Assembly (NCBI RefSeq): GCF_003231275.1
Contig: NZ_QKVL01000050.1
Location: forward strand, 1-37,533
Source of the DNA: Pseudomonas huaxiensis
GTDB lineage: Bacteria; Pseudomonadota; Gammaproteobacteria; Pseudomonadales; Pseudomonadaceae
DNA: 37,533 nucleotides
Direction of reading: 5' to 3'
Both the position numbers and the translations under genes were made by a program. Positions 25,018-32,609 of this stretch are shown one piece after another; the first letter of the stretch is position 1, and the number at the start of each line of letters is the position of its first letter. The notes under the pieces were generated by a model. It worked only from the letters and a program-made list of their open reading frames with translations, was not told the origin of the DNA and ran no database searches.

Positions 25018-26226
25018 TCACACCACGCTAGCCGGCAACGGCAGCGTCCCCGGCTGACCGAGCGCCACCACGCTGTTGAGCATGATCCGCACCAGCTCGG
25101 TCTGCCGCCGCACACCGGTCTTGGAGAAGATCGAACGCAAATGCGCCCGGGCAGTATTGCGACGGATATTGAGCAACTCCGACGCTTCTTCCAGCGACAG
25201 GCCGTTGGCCAGTTCCAGCGCCAGTGCGGTTTCCGCCGGCGTCAGGTGATAGAGCTGGGAGGTCACCACCGTGCTGACCAGGGATTTCCCCACCGCATCG
25301 CGCACGTAGACCATCACCGTCGGCTTGCCCTTGCCCTCCAGTAGTTCCTGTGACGGGATCAGCTCAACCACCACCCCCAGGTTGACCTGCCCGGACGGTC
25401 GTGACACCGACATCGCCTCGGCGCCCTGCCGGTTGCCCTCCCCCTGTTTGGCACGGGTGAACGCATTGCGCACCAGCCGGCTGAGTTCGCGGTTGTCGCT
25501 CGGGTAGGTCGCCTCCAGCCGGCCGCCCACCAGTTTGAGGCCGTCATTGCTGTCGAGGATTTCCCGCGCCACCGGGTTGAGTTGCAGCACGCTGCCGCTT
25601 TCGTCGAGCACGATGGTGGCGACCGCCAGGCGACTGATGGTCTGGCAATACAGGCTGCCCAGCGACTCGCTGCGGTCCAGCAGCGAATGCATGTGCAGGG
25701 CCCGGCGCAGGTGCGGGATAAGCATCGCGCACATGGCCCGCTCGGTGTCGCCGAAACCGGCTTGCTCGCGGGTGCGGTTGATCCGCAGGCGCAGGATGCC
25801 GCCGTCCGGCATGCTGATATCGACGCCGAGCATCTGGTGGCAGCCGTAAGGCTCGCAGTACAGCAGGTAGAACGACGAGCCGAGCCATTCAGCCTCGGTC
25901 ATCAGGTCGTCGATGGTGAACACCTGATCGGTGGGCAGCCGGTCGAACAGGGTCGATTTGGCGTAGTAGGCGTAATGGTTGACGCCGCCCTCGCCCAGTT
26001 CGATATCGCCGGCGACCATCATCGGCGACAGGAACGGCTCATCCGCCACCCGCAGGATCAGGGTGACGAAATTGGCCTGGAACAAGGCGCGGACCTGTTG
26101 CAGCGACTCGGTCATGCAACGGGTGTCCATTGCCGCGTCGTACATGTTGCCGATCAGCCGCTCGTACTCGGCCAGCTCCAGCCCCATTGCGTCCAGGACC
26201 CGGGCGTTGGGCATCACGGTTTGCAT
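25018..26226 (-). CDS. LuxR-type transcriptional regulator
   Basis: A 402-residue cytosolic regulator. The ATG at 26226 sits behind GGGGGA; a TTG two codons earlier is the longer alternative. The C-terminus has a LuxR/NarL helix-turn-helix (about 333-390): HLTPAETALALELANGL followed by the recognition helix in RRNTARAHLRSIFSKTGVRRQTELVRIM. The first 300 residues hold no receiver domain or autoinducer-binding signature. The region around VLDESGSVLQLNPVAREIL looks PAS-like, so a ligand is likely sensed there. Lying inside the catabolic cluster, it is the obvious candidate to bind the GTCC-N4-GGACGATG element in front of its neighbours; this is inferred. No copy of that element precedes its own gene. 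Confidence 0.85.
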   Translation of the reverse strand: MQTVMPNARVLDAMGLELAEYERLIGNMYDAAMDTRCMTESLQQVRALFQANFVTLILRVADEPFLSPMMVAGDIELGEGGVNHYAYYAKSTLFDRLPTDQVFTIDDLMTEAEWLGSSFYLLYCEPYGCHQMLGVDISMPDGGILRLRINRTREQAGFGDTERAMCAMLIPHLRRALHMHSLLDRSESLGSLYCQTISRLAVATIVLDESGSVLQLNPVAREILDSNDGLKLVGGRLEATYPSDNRELSRLVRNAFTRAKQGEGNRQGAEAMSVSRPSGQVNLGVVVELIPSQELLEGKGKPTVMVYVRDAVGKSLVSTVVTSQLYHLTPAETALALELANGLSLEEASELLNIRRNTARAHLRSIFSKTGVRRQTELVRIMLNSVVALGQPGTLPLPASVV

Positions 26227-26341
26227 GGTCAATCCCCCAACGGGCCCGGCCCCCCGGAGCCCGCAACAGTATTTTTATTGTGGTGGAGCAGCACGCCGGC
26301 ACTGGCGCACGGGAAACGCCAGGCGGGTCATCACGGTGGGT

Positions 26342-27316
26342 TTACTGCACGGCGGCAAGCGCATTGTCGCCACTGCCCTGGAACACGCCGCGCTCGCCAG
26401 CCACCAGCAGGTGGCGAGCATTGAGCACCAGCGCCGAGGTCAGGGTGCCGAGGCCCACGCGCTGCGAGCTGTCCAGCAGAGTGCCCTTGGCATCCAGGCG
26501 GATCAAGCGACTGCCGGCGCCCACCAGCACCAGGCCCTGATTGTCGGGCAACAGCGCGTGACCGTAGATCGGTTGAGTGCTGCCGACATCGACCGGCTTC
26601 CAGCTCTCGCCGAAATCGCTGCTGAGGAATACGTTGCCGCGCATGCCGTAAGCCAGCCAGCGCTCGGCAGACAACCGCACCACGCCGAACAGCGAGCCAC
26701 TGTAGAACGGCGTCAGGCTCTGCCAATGCTGGCCGGCGTCGCTGGAGCGCAGCACCAGGCCTTGCTCGCCCACCAGCATCTGCCGGCCGTCGACACCGCC
26801 ATCCAGGCCGTTGAAGTGCGCGCCGTCGCCGGGCATTTCGCGGGCGCTCCAGTGCTGGCCGGCGTCGCTGGATTCCAGGTACTTGCCGTAGCTGCCGTAG
26901 GCCACCACGTGCTGACCGTCGCTGCTCCAGACGCCCAATAGCGGCTCGCCCAGTCCGGCGTCGTAGTGCATTTCCTGCCATTGCTGGCCGCCGTCGGTGG
27001 AACGCAGGATCCAGCCGTCATGACCAACCGCGATCAGCAGACCGGGCGCCAGGGCGGTGACTGCGGTCAGTGTTGCTTCACGCTCGCCGCCGACCTGGCG
27101 GGCCTGCCACGACAGACCGCCGTCGTTGCTGGTGAGGATCGTGCCGCGCTCGCCGACGCCCAGCAGTTGCGGGCCGTCGGCCAGCAAGGCGTTGACCTGG
27201 ACGCGGTCGGCGTTGATCTGCGAAACCGCCAGCGGCGCTGGCGGGCGTGGAGAGAAAGCCAACGCGACGGCGGCGATGACGATGGCGCTCATGGCGTATC
27301 CGATCAGATTGCGCAT
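26342..27316 (-). CDS. YCF48-related BNR/Asp-box beta-propeller protein
   Basis: A 324-residue protein. It starts at MRNLIG (27316) with GGAG 8 bases upstream. One N-terminal membrane helix or signal anchor (about 4-22, IGYAMSAIVIAAVALAF) puts the rest in the periplasm. Five Asp-box motifs mark a beta-propeller: SNDGGLSW, STDGGQQW, SSDAGQHW (twice) and SSDFGESW. This family (YCF48/HCF136-like) is found next to DUF1329 and DUF1302 genes and RND transporters in clusters for hydrophobic substrates, and may assemble or support the transporter. It has its own promoter element at 27419 and a hairpin in its leader. Confidence 0.82.
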   Translation of the reverse strand: MRNLIGYAMSAIVIAAVALAFSPRPPAPLAVSQINADRVQVNALLADGPQLLGVGERGTILTSNDGGLSWQARQVGGEREATLTAVTALAPGLLIAVGHDGWILRSTDGGQQWQEMHYDAGLGEPLLGVWSSDGQHVVAYGSYGKYLESSDAGQHWSAREMPGDGAHFNGLDGGVDGRQMLVGEQGLVLRSSDAGQHWQSLTPFYSGSLFGVVRLSAERWLAYGMRGNVFLSSDFGESWKPVDVGSTQPIYGHALLPDNQGLVLVGAGSRLIRLDAKGTLLDSSQRVGLGTLTSALVLNARHLLVAGERGVFQGSGDNALAAVQ

Positions 27317-27365
27317 GACGGACTCCATGACGACAGGTGCGGGCACGGTGCAGGCTTCATCGGGT

Positions 27366-27395
27366 GATCCTCTGGTTTTTTCTTGTCAGAGGATC
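27366..27395. other. hairpin in the leader of the YCF48-like gene
   Basis: GATCCTCTG (27366-27374) and CAGAGGATC (27387-27395) form a perfect 9-bp stem with a T-rich 12-base loop. It lies between the cluster promoter element and the start codon, 50 bases upstream of the latter. Confidence 0.45.
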
Positions 27396-27418
27396 ATCTG
27401 ACCGGGTGGTCGCGGGGG

Positions 27419-27438
27419 CATCGTCCAAATGGCTTAGC
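27419..27438 (-). promoter_or_regulatory. cluster element upstream of the YCF48-like gene
   Basis: Minus strand: GCTAAGCCATTTGGACGATG, sharing CTAxxCC-N4-GGACGATG with the other copies. It lies 102 bases before the start codon. Confidence 0.55.
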
Positions 27439-27440
27439 CG

Positions 27441-27538
27441 GGGGAGCTGCAAGCTTTAAGCGGCAAGCTGCAAGCAAATGCGGCGGTGATGCAGGACCAC
27501 TTTTTCTTGCCGCTTGTAGCTTGCAACTTGCGACTGCA
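27441..27538. repeat. GCAAGCTGCAAG-type repeat pair
   Basis: AGCTGCAAGCTTTAAGCGGCAAG (near 27445-27467) is partly mirrored by CTTGCCGCTTGTAGCTTGCAACTTG (near 27506-27530). This is a second dispersed repeat family of Pseudomonas; another copy is at 35337-35415. It separates the thiolase stop from the YCF48-like promoter. Confidence 0.55.
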
Positions 27539-27539
27539 G

Positions 27540-28748
27540 TCAGGGGAGCTCGAATAAGCCCGCCGCCCCCATCCCGCCACCAATGCACATCGCAATCACC
27601 ACATACCTCACCCCACGCCGCCGCCCTTCCAGCAGGGCATGCCCGACCATCCGTGCCCCGGACATGCCAAACGGATGGCCGATGGCAATCGCGCCGCCGT
27701 TGACGTTCAGGCGCTCCGGCGGAATCTCCAGGGCATCCCGGCAATGCAGGACCTGGCAGGCAAACGCTTCATTGATTTCCCACAGGCCGATGTCCGCGAC
27801 ACCCAGGCCAAAGCGTTTGAGCAGTTTGGGAATCGCCACCACCGGGCCGATGCCCATTTCTTCCGGCGCGCAGCCGCCCACGGTGATTCCGCGGTAGATG
27901 CCCAGCGGTGTCAGCCCGCGACGCTTGGCCTCGGCGCTGCTCATCAGCAGGCTGGCAGCAGCACCGTCGGAGAACTGCGAGGCGTTGCCGGCGGTGATGA
28001 ACTCGCCCTGCCCGACCCATTTGCCGTCTTTCCACACCGGCTTGAGCGCAGCGAGGTCATCCAGGGTGGTGGCGGGCCGGTTGCACTCGTCGCGGCCGAC
28101 GATCACCCGCTCGTGGCCAGCCGGCTGGCCGTCCTTGTCGAAGAGCAGGCGGTCGGCGGCCAGCGGCACGATCTCTTCATCGAACAGCCCGGTCCGCTGC
28201 GCTGCGGCGGTACGTTGCTGGCTTTGCAGGCTGTAGTCGTCCTGGGCAGCGCGGCTGATGCCGTAGCGGCGCGAGACGATTTCGGCGGTTTCCAGCATCG
28301 GGATGTAGGCGGACGGCATCACCTCCAGTACCGCCTGGGATTGGGCGCGGTAGGTGTTCTTGTGTTTGGTCTGGGTCAGCGACAGCGATTCCACACCGCC
28401 GCCAATGGCGATGTTCATTTCCCCGGCCATGATGCCCTTGGCCGCCACGCCGATGCTCATCAGGCCGGACGCGCACATGCGGTCCAGGGCCATGCCCGGT
28501 ACGCTGTCCGGCAGACCGCCGGTGTAGGCGCACAAGCGGCCGATGTTGTAGGCCTGGGTACCCTGCTGCACCGCCGCGCCCATGATCACGTCTTCCACCG
28601 CGTCGGCCTCGATGCCGGCGCGCTCCACCACCGCCCGCACCACATGGCCGCCCAGCACCGGGGCCTCAGTGTCGTTGAAGGATCCACGGAAGGATTTCGC
28701 CAGGGCGGTACGCGCCGTGGCAACGATTACGACTTCATTCAGGCTCAT
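27540..28748 (-). CDS. thiolase family protein (acetyl-CoA C-acyltransferase)
   Basis: A 402-residue cytosolic thiolase that would cleave a beta-ketoacyl-CoA in degradation. It starts at 28748 with GAGAG upstream; the frame extends 116 codons further, but only across the preceding MaoC gene. Catalytic residues are visible: Cys92 (RMCASGLMS), His358 (AIGHPFGMSGAR) and Cys388 (CIGGGMG). ALDRMCASG and QQGTQAYNIGR are typical of degradative thiolases. It is the third gene of a tight operon with the MaoC protein (11-base gap) and the IpdF-like SDR. In that context it may act on ring-derived CoA thioesters rather than straight fatty acids. Confidence 0.9.
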   Translation of the reverse strand: MSLNEVVIVATARTALAKSFRGSFNDTEAPVLGGHVVRAVVERAGIEADAVEDVIMGAAVQQGTQAYNIGRLCAYTGGLPDSVPGMALDRMCASGLMSIGVAAKGIMAGEMNIAIGGGVESLSLTQTKHKNTYRAQSQAVLEVMPSAYIPMLETAEIVSRRYGISRAAQDDYSLQSQQRTAAAQRTGLFDEEIVPLAADRLLFDKDGQPAGHERVIVGRDECNRPATTLDDLAALKPVWKDGKWVGQGEFITAGNASQFSDGAAASLLMSSAEAKRRGLTPLGIYRGITVGGCAPEEMGIGPVVAIPKLLKRFGLGVADIGLWEINEAFACQVLHCRDALEIPPERLNVNGGAIAIGHPFGMSGARMVGHALLEGRRRGVRYVVIAMCIGGGMGAAGLFELP

Positions 28749-28759
28749 GACGGACTCTC

Positions 28760-29224
28760 TCAAACAGGATTGAAGGTGTAGCGGCTGATGGTGTCGACCA
28801 CGCAGCCCGGGCGGCTTTCGCCCTCGATTTCGACGCTGACGCGGACCACCGCCTGCACCGCCTCGCCCAACGACTCGACGCGCAGGATCACGCCATGCCC
28901 GCGCACCCGCGCACCGACCCGCACCGGCGCCGGGAAGCGCACGCGGTCGGAACCGTAGTTGACGCCCATGGCCATGTTTTCCAGGGTCATCAGTTGCGGC
29001 AGAAACAGATTGGCCAGCGACTGGGTCAGGTAGCCGTGGGCGATGCACACGCCGAACGGGCCGCTGGCGGCGCGCTCGGGGTCGACGTGTATCCACTGGT
29101 GATCGCCGGTGGCTTCAGCGAACAGGTCGATGCGCGCCTGGTCGATCTGCAGCCACCCGGTGCGGCCCAGGTCCAGGCCCTCGGCGTCGAGCAGCGCCTG
29201 GGCACTGCTGAAGGTATGGCTCAT
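28760..29224 (-). CDS. MaoC-family (R)-enoyl-CoA hydratase/dehydratase
   Basis: A 154-residue hot-dog-fold protein behind GAGGAG. It has the MaoC hydratase signature: FAEATGDHQWIHVDPERAA, with catalytic Asp and His in DHQWIH, followed by GPFGVCIAHGYLTQSL. It would hydrate or dehydrate an enoyl-CoA. It is the middle gene between the SDR (10-base gap) and the thiolase (11-base gap), so the three form a beta-oxidation-like module. Stand-alone MaoC proteins of this size act as dimers in the cytosol. Confidence 0.9.
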   Translation of the reverse strand: MSHTFSSAQALLDAEGLDLGRTGWLQIDQARIDLFAEATGDHQWIHVDPERAASGPFGVCIAHGYLTQSLANLFLPQLMTLENMAMGVNYGSDRVRFPAPVRVGARVRGHGVILRVESLGEAVQAVVRVSVEIEGESRPGCVVDTISRYTFNPV

Positions 29225-29234
29225 GGCGGACTCC

Positions 29235-30020
29235 TCAGGCCTGTTGCGAACTGACGGACAGCACTTCGCCGACCATGTATGAGGCGTAGTCGCTGGCGAG
29301 GAACATCATCACATTGGCCACTTCCCAGACTTCCGCCGCGCGGCCAAAGGCTTCGCGCCCGGCGAGGCTGGCCAGCAGTTCTTCGCTGGAGGCTTTCTTG
29401 AGGAAGTCATGCAGGGCGATGGACGGCGACACCGCGTTGATCCGCACGCCGTGTTCGGCGGCTTCGAGCGCGCTGCAGCGGGTCAGCGCCATGACCCCGG
29501 CCTTGGCTGCGGCGTAATGGGCCTGCTCCTTCTGCGCGCGCCAGCCGAGCACCGAGGCGTTATTGACGATGACCCCGGCGCCGCGCCGCTGCATGTGCGG
29601 GAGGATGGCGCGGGTCATGCGGAAGGTGCCGGTGAGGGTCACGTCGAGCACCCGCGACCATTCTTCGTCGCTCATCTCGACCACGGTTTTCTGGCCGCCG
29701 AGGCCGGCGTTGTTGATCAGTACATCGACGCCGCCGAGCTGGTGTTCGGCGGCGTCGACCAGCGCCTGGACCTCGGCTTCGACGGTGACGTTGCACAACT
29801 GGCCGTAGATCGCCTGCAGGCCGGTTTCCGCCTTCAGGCGCTCGACCGCCTCTTCCAGGCGGCGCGGGTGGATGTCCGAAATCATCAACGCCCGGCAGCC
29901 TTCTTCGACGCTGCGCCGGGCCGCCGAGTAACCGATCCCGGCGCCGGCAGCGGCGGTGATCAACACCGATTTTCCGGCCAGCAACTGATGGCCGGGTACA
30001 TAAGGGGGAGCTTGTTTCAC
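29235..30020 (-). CDS. SDR-family oxidoreductase, IpdF-like
   Basis: A 261-residue cytosolic NAD(P)-dependent dehydrogenase starting with GTG behind TGGAGG. The Rossmann motif is TAAAGAGIG (22-30), followed by NNAG (103-106), Ser156, Tyr169 and Lys173 (YAAAK). From memory, several blocks match IpdF of Mycobacterium very closely, the enzyme that oxidises a hydroxylated CoA ester in C/D-ring steroid breakdown: NNAGLGGQ, VNNASVLGWRAQ, HYAAAKAGVMALTRCSA, EAAEHGVRINAVSPSIA and EAFGRAAEVWEVA. It leads an operon with MaoC and thiolase genes and has the cluster element 57 bases upstream. An IpdF role is likely but not proven. Confidence 0.87.
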   Translation of the reverse strand: MKQAPPYVPGHQLLAGKSVLITAAAGAGIGYSAARRSVEEGCRALMISDIHPRRLEEAVERLKAETGLQAIYGQLCNVTVEAEVQALVDAAEHQLGGVDVLINNAGLGGQKTVVEMSDEEWSRVLDVTLTGTFRMTRAILPHMQRRGAGVIVNNASVLGWRAQKEQAHYAAAKAGVMALTRCSALEAAEHGVRINAVSPSIALHDFLKKASSEELLASLAGREAFGRAAEVWEVANVMMFLASDYASYMVGEVLSVSSQQA

Positions 30021-30077
30021 AGCGGTTACCTCCAGGTAAATAACCCTGAGAGGTATACGGGGGCGGGATTAGCTGGG

Positions 30078-30097
30078 CATCGTCAAAACGGGGTATG
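30078..30097 (-). promoter_or_regulatory. cluster element upstream of the IpdF-like operon
   Basis: Minus strand: CATACCCCGTTTTGACGATG. It is the most degenerate of the four copies but retains TAxxCC-N4-TGACGATG. It lies 57 bases before the GTG start. Confidence 0.45.
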
Positions 30098-30118
30098 GAA
30101 TGGGGGCTTCATCGCTGG

Positions 30119-30159
30119 CAAGCCAGCTCCCACAGTTCAAACCTGTGGGAGCTGGCTTG
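30119..30159. repeat. REPIN of the CAAGCCAGCTCCCACAG type
   Basis: A 17-base copy (30119-30135) and its exact inverse (30143-30159) are separated by 7 bases. It is a different REP family from those at 11030 and 24935. It lies between two minus-strand genes. Confidence 0.8.
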
Positions 30160-30206
30160 TCGGGGCGCCGAACCGCAGCGATAAGGCCCTCATGAACACA
30201 AAAAAA

Positions 30207-31145
30207 TTACTGCTCCACTCTACTCATCACCGCCTTTTCATACCGCGGATACAGATGCGTCACGCTGCGAATCAACTCGTACTTGCTCAACTTCACCGAC
30301 GCAAAACGCTCGGGAATCGGCGTCGCGATCACTTCGTTCATGTCCAGGCCATGCACCGCGCTGTCGCGCAGCAGGTCGTCCAGCCAGCCGAGGTAATCGA
30401 CCATCTGGTCGAACGGCGCACGGTCGTGGCTGACCGGGCCATGCCCCGGCACCAGCACTTTCCACGGCAAACCCTGCAACTGTTGCAGGTCATCGACCCA
30501 CTGGTTCAAGCCCGGGCTGTGCGGTGTGGTCAGGGCGCGCTGGTAGAACAGCAGGTCACCCGCAAACAGCACGCCGGTCTTTTCGTCGAGAATCGCCAGG
30601 TCCGCGCCGCTGTGCCCACTGAACGCCAGCAACTTCAACGGATGCGAACCGAAGGTCTTCACCCCCGGCTGCATCGTCTGGTCCGGCAGGCGCACCTGGG
30701 TGCCGCGCATCCAGTCGCCGACCATGCGGTACATGTTCTCGCTGAGGGCGTCGCCCTCTTTCTCCAGTTGCTCGCGGGTGCCCGGCAAGGCGCCGATCGG
30801 CACGTCGGTGAACGCCTGGTTGCCCAGCGCGTGGTCGGGGTGATGGTGGGTAATCAACACCTGCACCACCGGCTTGTCGGTGACTTTGCCGATGGCCTGG
30901 CGCAGGGCCTGGCCATAGCGCAGCGAGGGGCCGCTGTCGATCACCACGACGCCGTCCTCACTGACGATAAACCCGGTGTTGACGATGTTGCCGCCGTTGT
31001 CGCGGGAGAAGTTGTCGGTGCTGCCTTCCAGCACGTAGGTATCCGCCGCCACCTGGCGCGGTTCGAGTCGGTAGTCCAGCTCCGCCAGGCTCGGCAGGCT
31101 GACAAGGCTCAACAGGCACAACAAAGCACGCATCAGCGACCTCAT
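30207..31145 (-). CDS. exported metallo-beta-lactamase-fold hydrolase of the quinoprotein relay system
   Basis: A 312-residue exported zinc hydrolase with a signal peptide (LMRALLCLLSLVSLPSLA, about 21 residues). The metal-binding motif H100-x-H102-x-D104-H105 (THHHPDH) is intact. Further likely ligands are in SGHSGADL, AGDLLF and PGHGPVS. It belongs to the SoxH-related proteins seen next to PQQ alcohol dehydrogenases (quinoprotein relay system zinc metallohydrolase). Its ATG overlaps the stop of the SoxYZ-like gene by 4 bases, so it is cotranscribed with it and with cytochrome c550. Its precise substrate is not known to me. A relay or protective role for intermediates of periplasmic alcohol oxidation is inferred. 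Confidence 0.85.
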   Translation of the reverse strand: MRSLMRALLCLLSLVSLPSLAELDYRLEPRQVAADTYVLEGSTDNFSRDNGGNIVNTGFIVSEDGVVVIDSGPSLRYGQALRQAIGKVTDKPVVQVLITHHHPDHALGNQAFTDVPIGALPGTREQLEKEGDALSENMYRMVGDWMRGTQVRLPDQTMQPGVKTFGSHPLKLLAFSGHSGADLAILDEKTGVLFAGDLLFYQRALTTPHSPGLNQWVDDLQQLQGLPWKVLVPGHGPVSHDRAPFDQMVDYLGWLDDLLRDSAVHGLDMNEVIATPIPERFASVKLSKYELIRSVTHLYPRYEKAVMSRVEQ

Positions 31146-31897
31146 TCGATAGCGGCGTCGAACGCATTGCCGTTGTTGTCACGCAGGCTCAGACGTACCG
31201 GGCCCGGACGGCGCAGGTCGAACGACAGGCTGGGGTTTTCACTCACAGCCGGGAACAGTTCCAGGGTCGCCAGCGACTGGCCCTGGGCGTCGAACAGTTC
31301 GGCGTGTTCGATGAAGAATTCCGGAATCCCGGCCATCAGGCCGTTATCCATGGGGTGCGAAACCGACAGACGCAGGCGGCTGTAGTCTTCGCGCGGGTAG
31401 CGACCACCGAGCACCTGGCCCAGCCGCTGTTCCCAACCAGGCTGGCTGCGCGCCACGCTGGGCGCAGTACAACCACCACCGGCGGCTTCGATCAGGGTCG
31501 AGCCGACATGCCAGACGCCATCTTCGGTCTGCACCGCAGCCCGCAACGCCGTGGCCTGTTCGATACGCACACGGATCGCCAGCCAAGGCAGTACCTCCGG
31601 CCCTGGCGCAAAATCGACAATTTTAGGTATCGGGTTGAGCTCGGCCCACACCAGCATGCGCTTGACCTTCCCCGGCAGGCCGCGTGCATCGATCTGCAGC
31701 GGTACCTGCCGGGCGTCCTCGGCGAACGGCGGTGCGATGACCTTGATCCGCTCGTCGAAGCGGTAAGGCTCATCGCCAATCCATTGTTTTCGGTAAAACT
31801 CCCACATCACCGAGGGCACCGGGTCGGGGCCCGGATCCAGGGCGTATGCCGGGGCGCCGACGAGCAGCGCCATCAGCAGGAACGGCACCCGGCTCAT
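31142..31897 (-). CDS. quinoprotein dehydrogenase-associated SoxYZ-like carrier protein
   Basis: A 251-residue periplasmic protein with a signal peptide (FLLMALLVGAPAYA, about residue 19) and GAGGAG upstream. The first half is SoxY-like, with the carrier Cys143 in a GGGC motif (EAAGGGCTAPS). The second half is SoxZ-like (RLRLSVSHPMDNG, PEFFIEHAELFDAQG). This fused form is known beside PQQ alcohol dehydrogenases. It probably holds an intermediate on Cys143, served by the metallohydrolase encoded next. Its start lies 4 bases after the cytochrome stop. Confidence 0.88.
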   Translation of the reverse strand: MSRVPFLLMALLVGAPAYALDPGPDPVPSVMWEFYRKQWIGDEPYRFDERIKVIAPPFAEDARQVPLQIDARGLPGKVKRMLVWAELNPIPKIVDFAPGPEVLPWLAIRVRIEQATALRAAVQTEDGVWHVGSTLIEAAGGGCTAPSVARSQPGWEQRLGQVLGGRYPREDYSRLRLSVSHPMDNGLMAGIPEFFIEHAELFDAQGQSLATLELFPAVSENPSLSFDLRRPGPVRLSLRDNNGNAFDAAIE

Positions 31898-31901
31898 GGC
31901 A

Positions 31902-32339
31902 TCACTCCTCGACGTGCACGCTGTCGAGGTAAGTGCGGATCGCCCAGAGCGCTTCCTGGCTCAGGTAGTCCGCCATTTTCGGCATGTACACGCGACCGTC
32001 GCGGACCGAACCGTGACGCACGCGCTCGACGAACCATTCATCACCGACCGCACCTTCGTCCAGCATGCGCAGGTCAGGTGCGATACCGCCGGACTTGGCT
32101 TCCAGGCCATGGCAGGCCGCACAGTTCTGGTTATAGGCCGACGCACCGATGCTCAAGGCTTCATCGTGGTTCTTGCCCGTGCGGTACGGGTTTTCCGTAC
32201 GCCATTCTTCACCCAGCTTCTCCAGGTTCCCGGTATTGACCGCCGTCGGCGTCACGTTGCCGTGGGCCATGACCGCCCCTGCGCTCATCAGACCAGCCAT
32301 GAAGATGGCGCTCATCCAGGCGTTCTTAACTGTTGTCAT
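31902..32339 (-). CDS. pedF: cytochrome c550, electron acceptor of the PQQ alcohol dehydrogenase
   Basis: A 145-residue periplasmic monoheme cytochrome c. It starts at 32339 behind GAGGG; a longer frame to 32411 lacks a ribosome-binding site. The signal peptide ends near VMA (about residue 25). Heme attachment is C73-AACH77, with a distal Met in VYMPKMADYL. It matches ExaB/PedF, which takes electrons from the ethanol dehydrogenase. It is divergent from that dehydrogenase gene, with 270 bases between, whereas in P. putida pedE and pedF run together as I recall. It leads the operon containing the SoxYZ-like carrier and metallohydrolase. Confidence 0.9.
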   Translation of the reverse strand: MTTVKNAWMSAIFMAGLMSAGAVMAHGNVTPTAVNTGNLEKLGEEWRTENPYRTGKNHDEALSIGASAYNQNCAACHGLEAKSGGIAPDLRMLDEGAVGDEWFVERVRHGSVRDGRVYMPKMADYLSQEALWAIRTYLDSVHVEE

Positions 32340-32443
32340 TGTTTTGCCCTCGACTACTTGGTTGCACGGTTGCACGCGAAAACCTCTCTGGCGAAAGGTT
32401 CTGCCGGCCATCTTAGGAAGCGCGCCGTACAGCCCCCATGCTG

Positions 32444-32480
32444 CTTTGGTGGTCGCGACCCAGTCCTTTGGTAGTAGCGC
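32444..32480 (+). promoter_or_regulatory. two CTTTGGT direct repeats in the pedE-pedF intergenic region
   Basis: CTTTGGTGGTCGCG (from 32444) and CTTTGGTAGTAGCG (from 32466) start 22 bases apart, two DNA turns. A third match, CTTTGGTAGCGC, is at 36116 between the regulator gene and the CW-motif gene. They may be binding sites for one of the locus response regulators. Confidence 0.4.
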
Positions 32481-32509
32481 TTGTGAGGCAGTGCCAAATC
32501 ATGTCCGGA

Positions 32510-32526
32510 CCGGGAAGTTTTCCCGG
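32510..32526. promoter_or_regulatory. palindrome upstream of the PQQ dehydrogenase gene
   Basis: CCGGGAA-GTT-TTCCCGG is a perfect 7-bp inverted repeat, 83 bases upstream of the pedE start. It could be an operator. No known site was matched. Confidence 0.4.
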
Positions 32527-32609
32527 CAAGGGCGGGAGTTTTTCCGTTTCTCGAAGGGCGCTGGCGTTCCAGTCTATGCAGGCCAAAACCTCCATTGGGA
32601 AACACCAAC

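Noticed and set aside
28749..29096. N-terminal extension of the thiolase frame
   Set aside because: It only overlaps the MaoC gene in another frame; the ATG at 28748 gives the normal thiolase length.
29409..31385. 658-codon plus-strand frame
   Set aside because: It runs antisense over the SDR, a REPIN and the metallohydrolase, all with clear motifs; no coherent domain.
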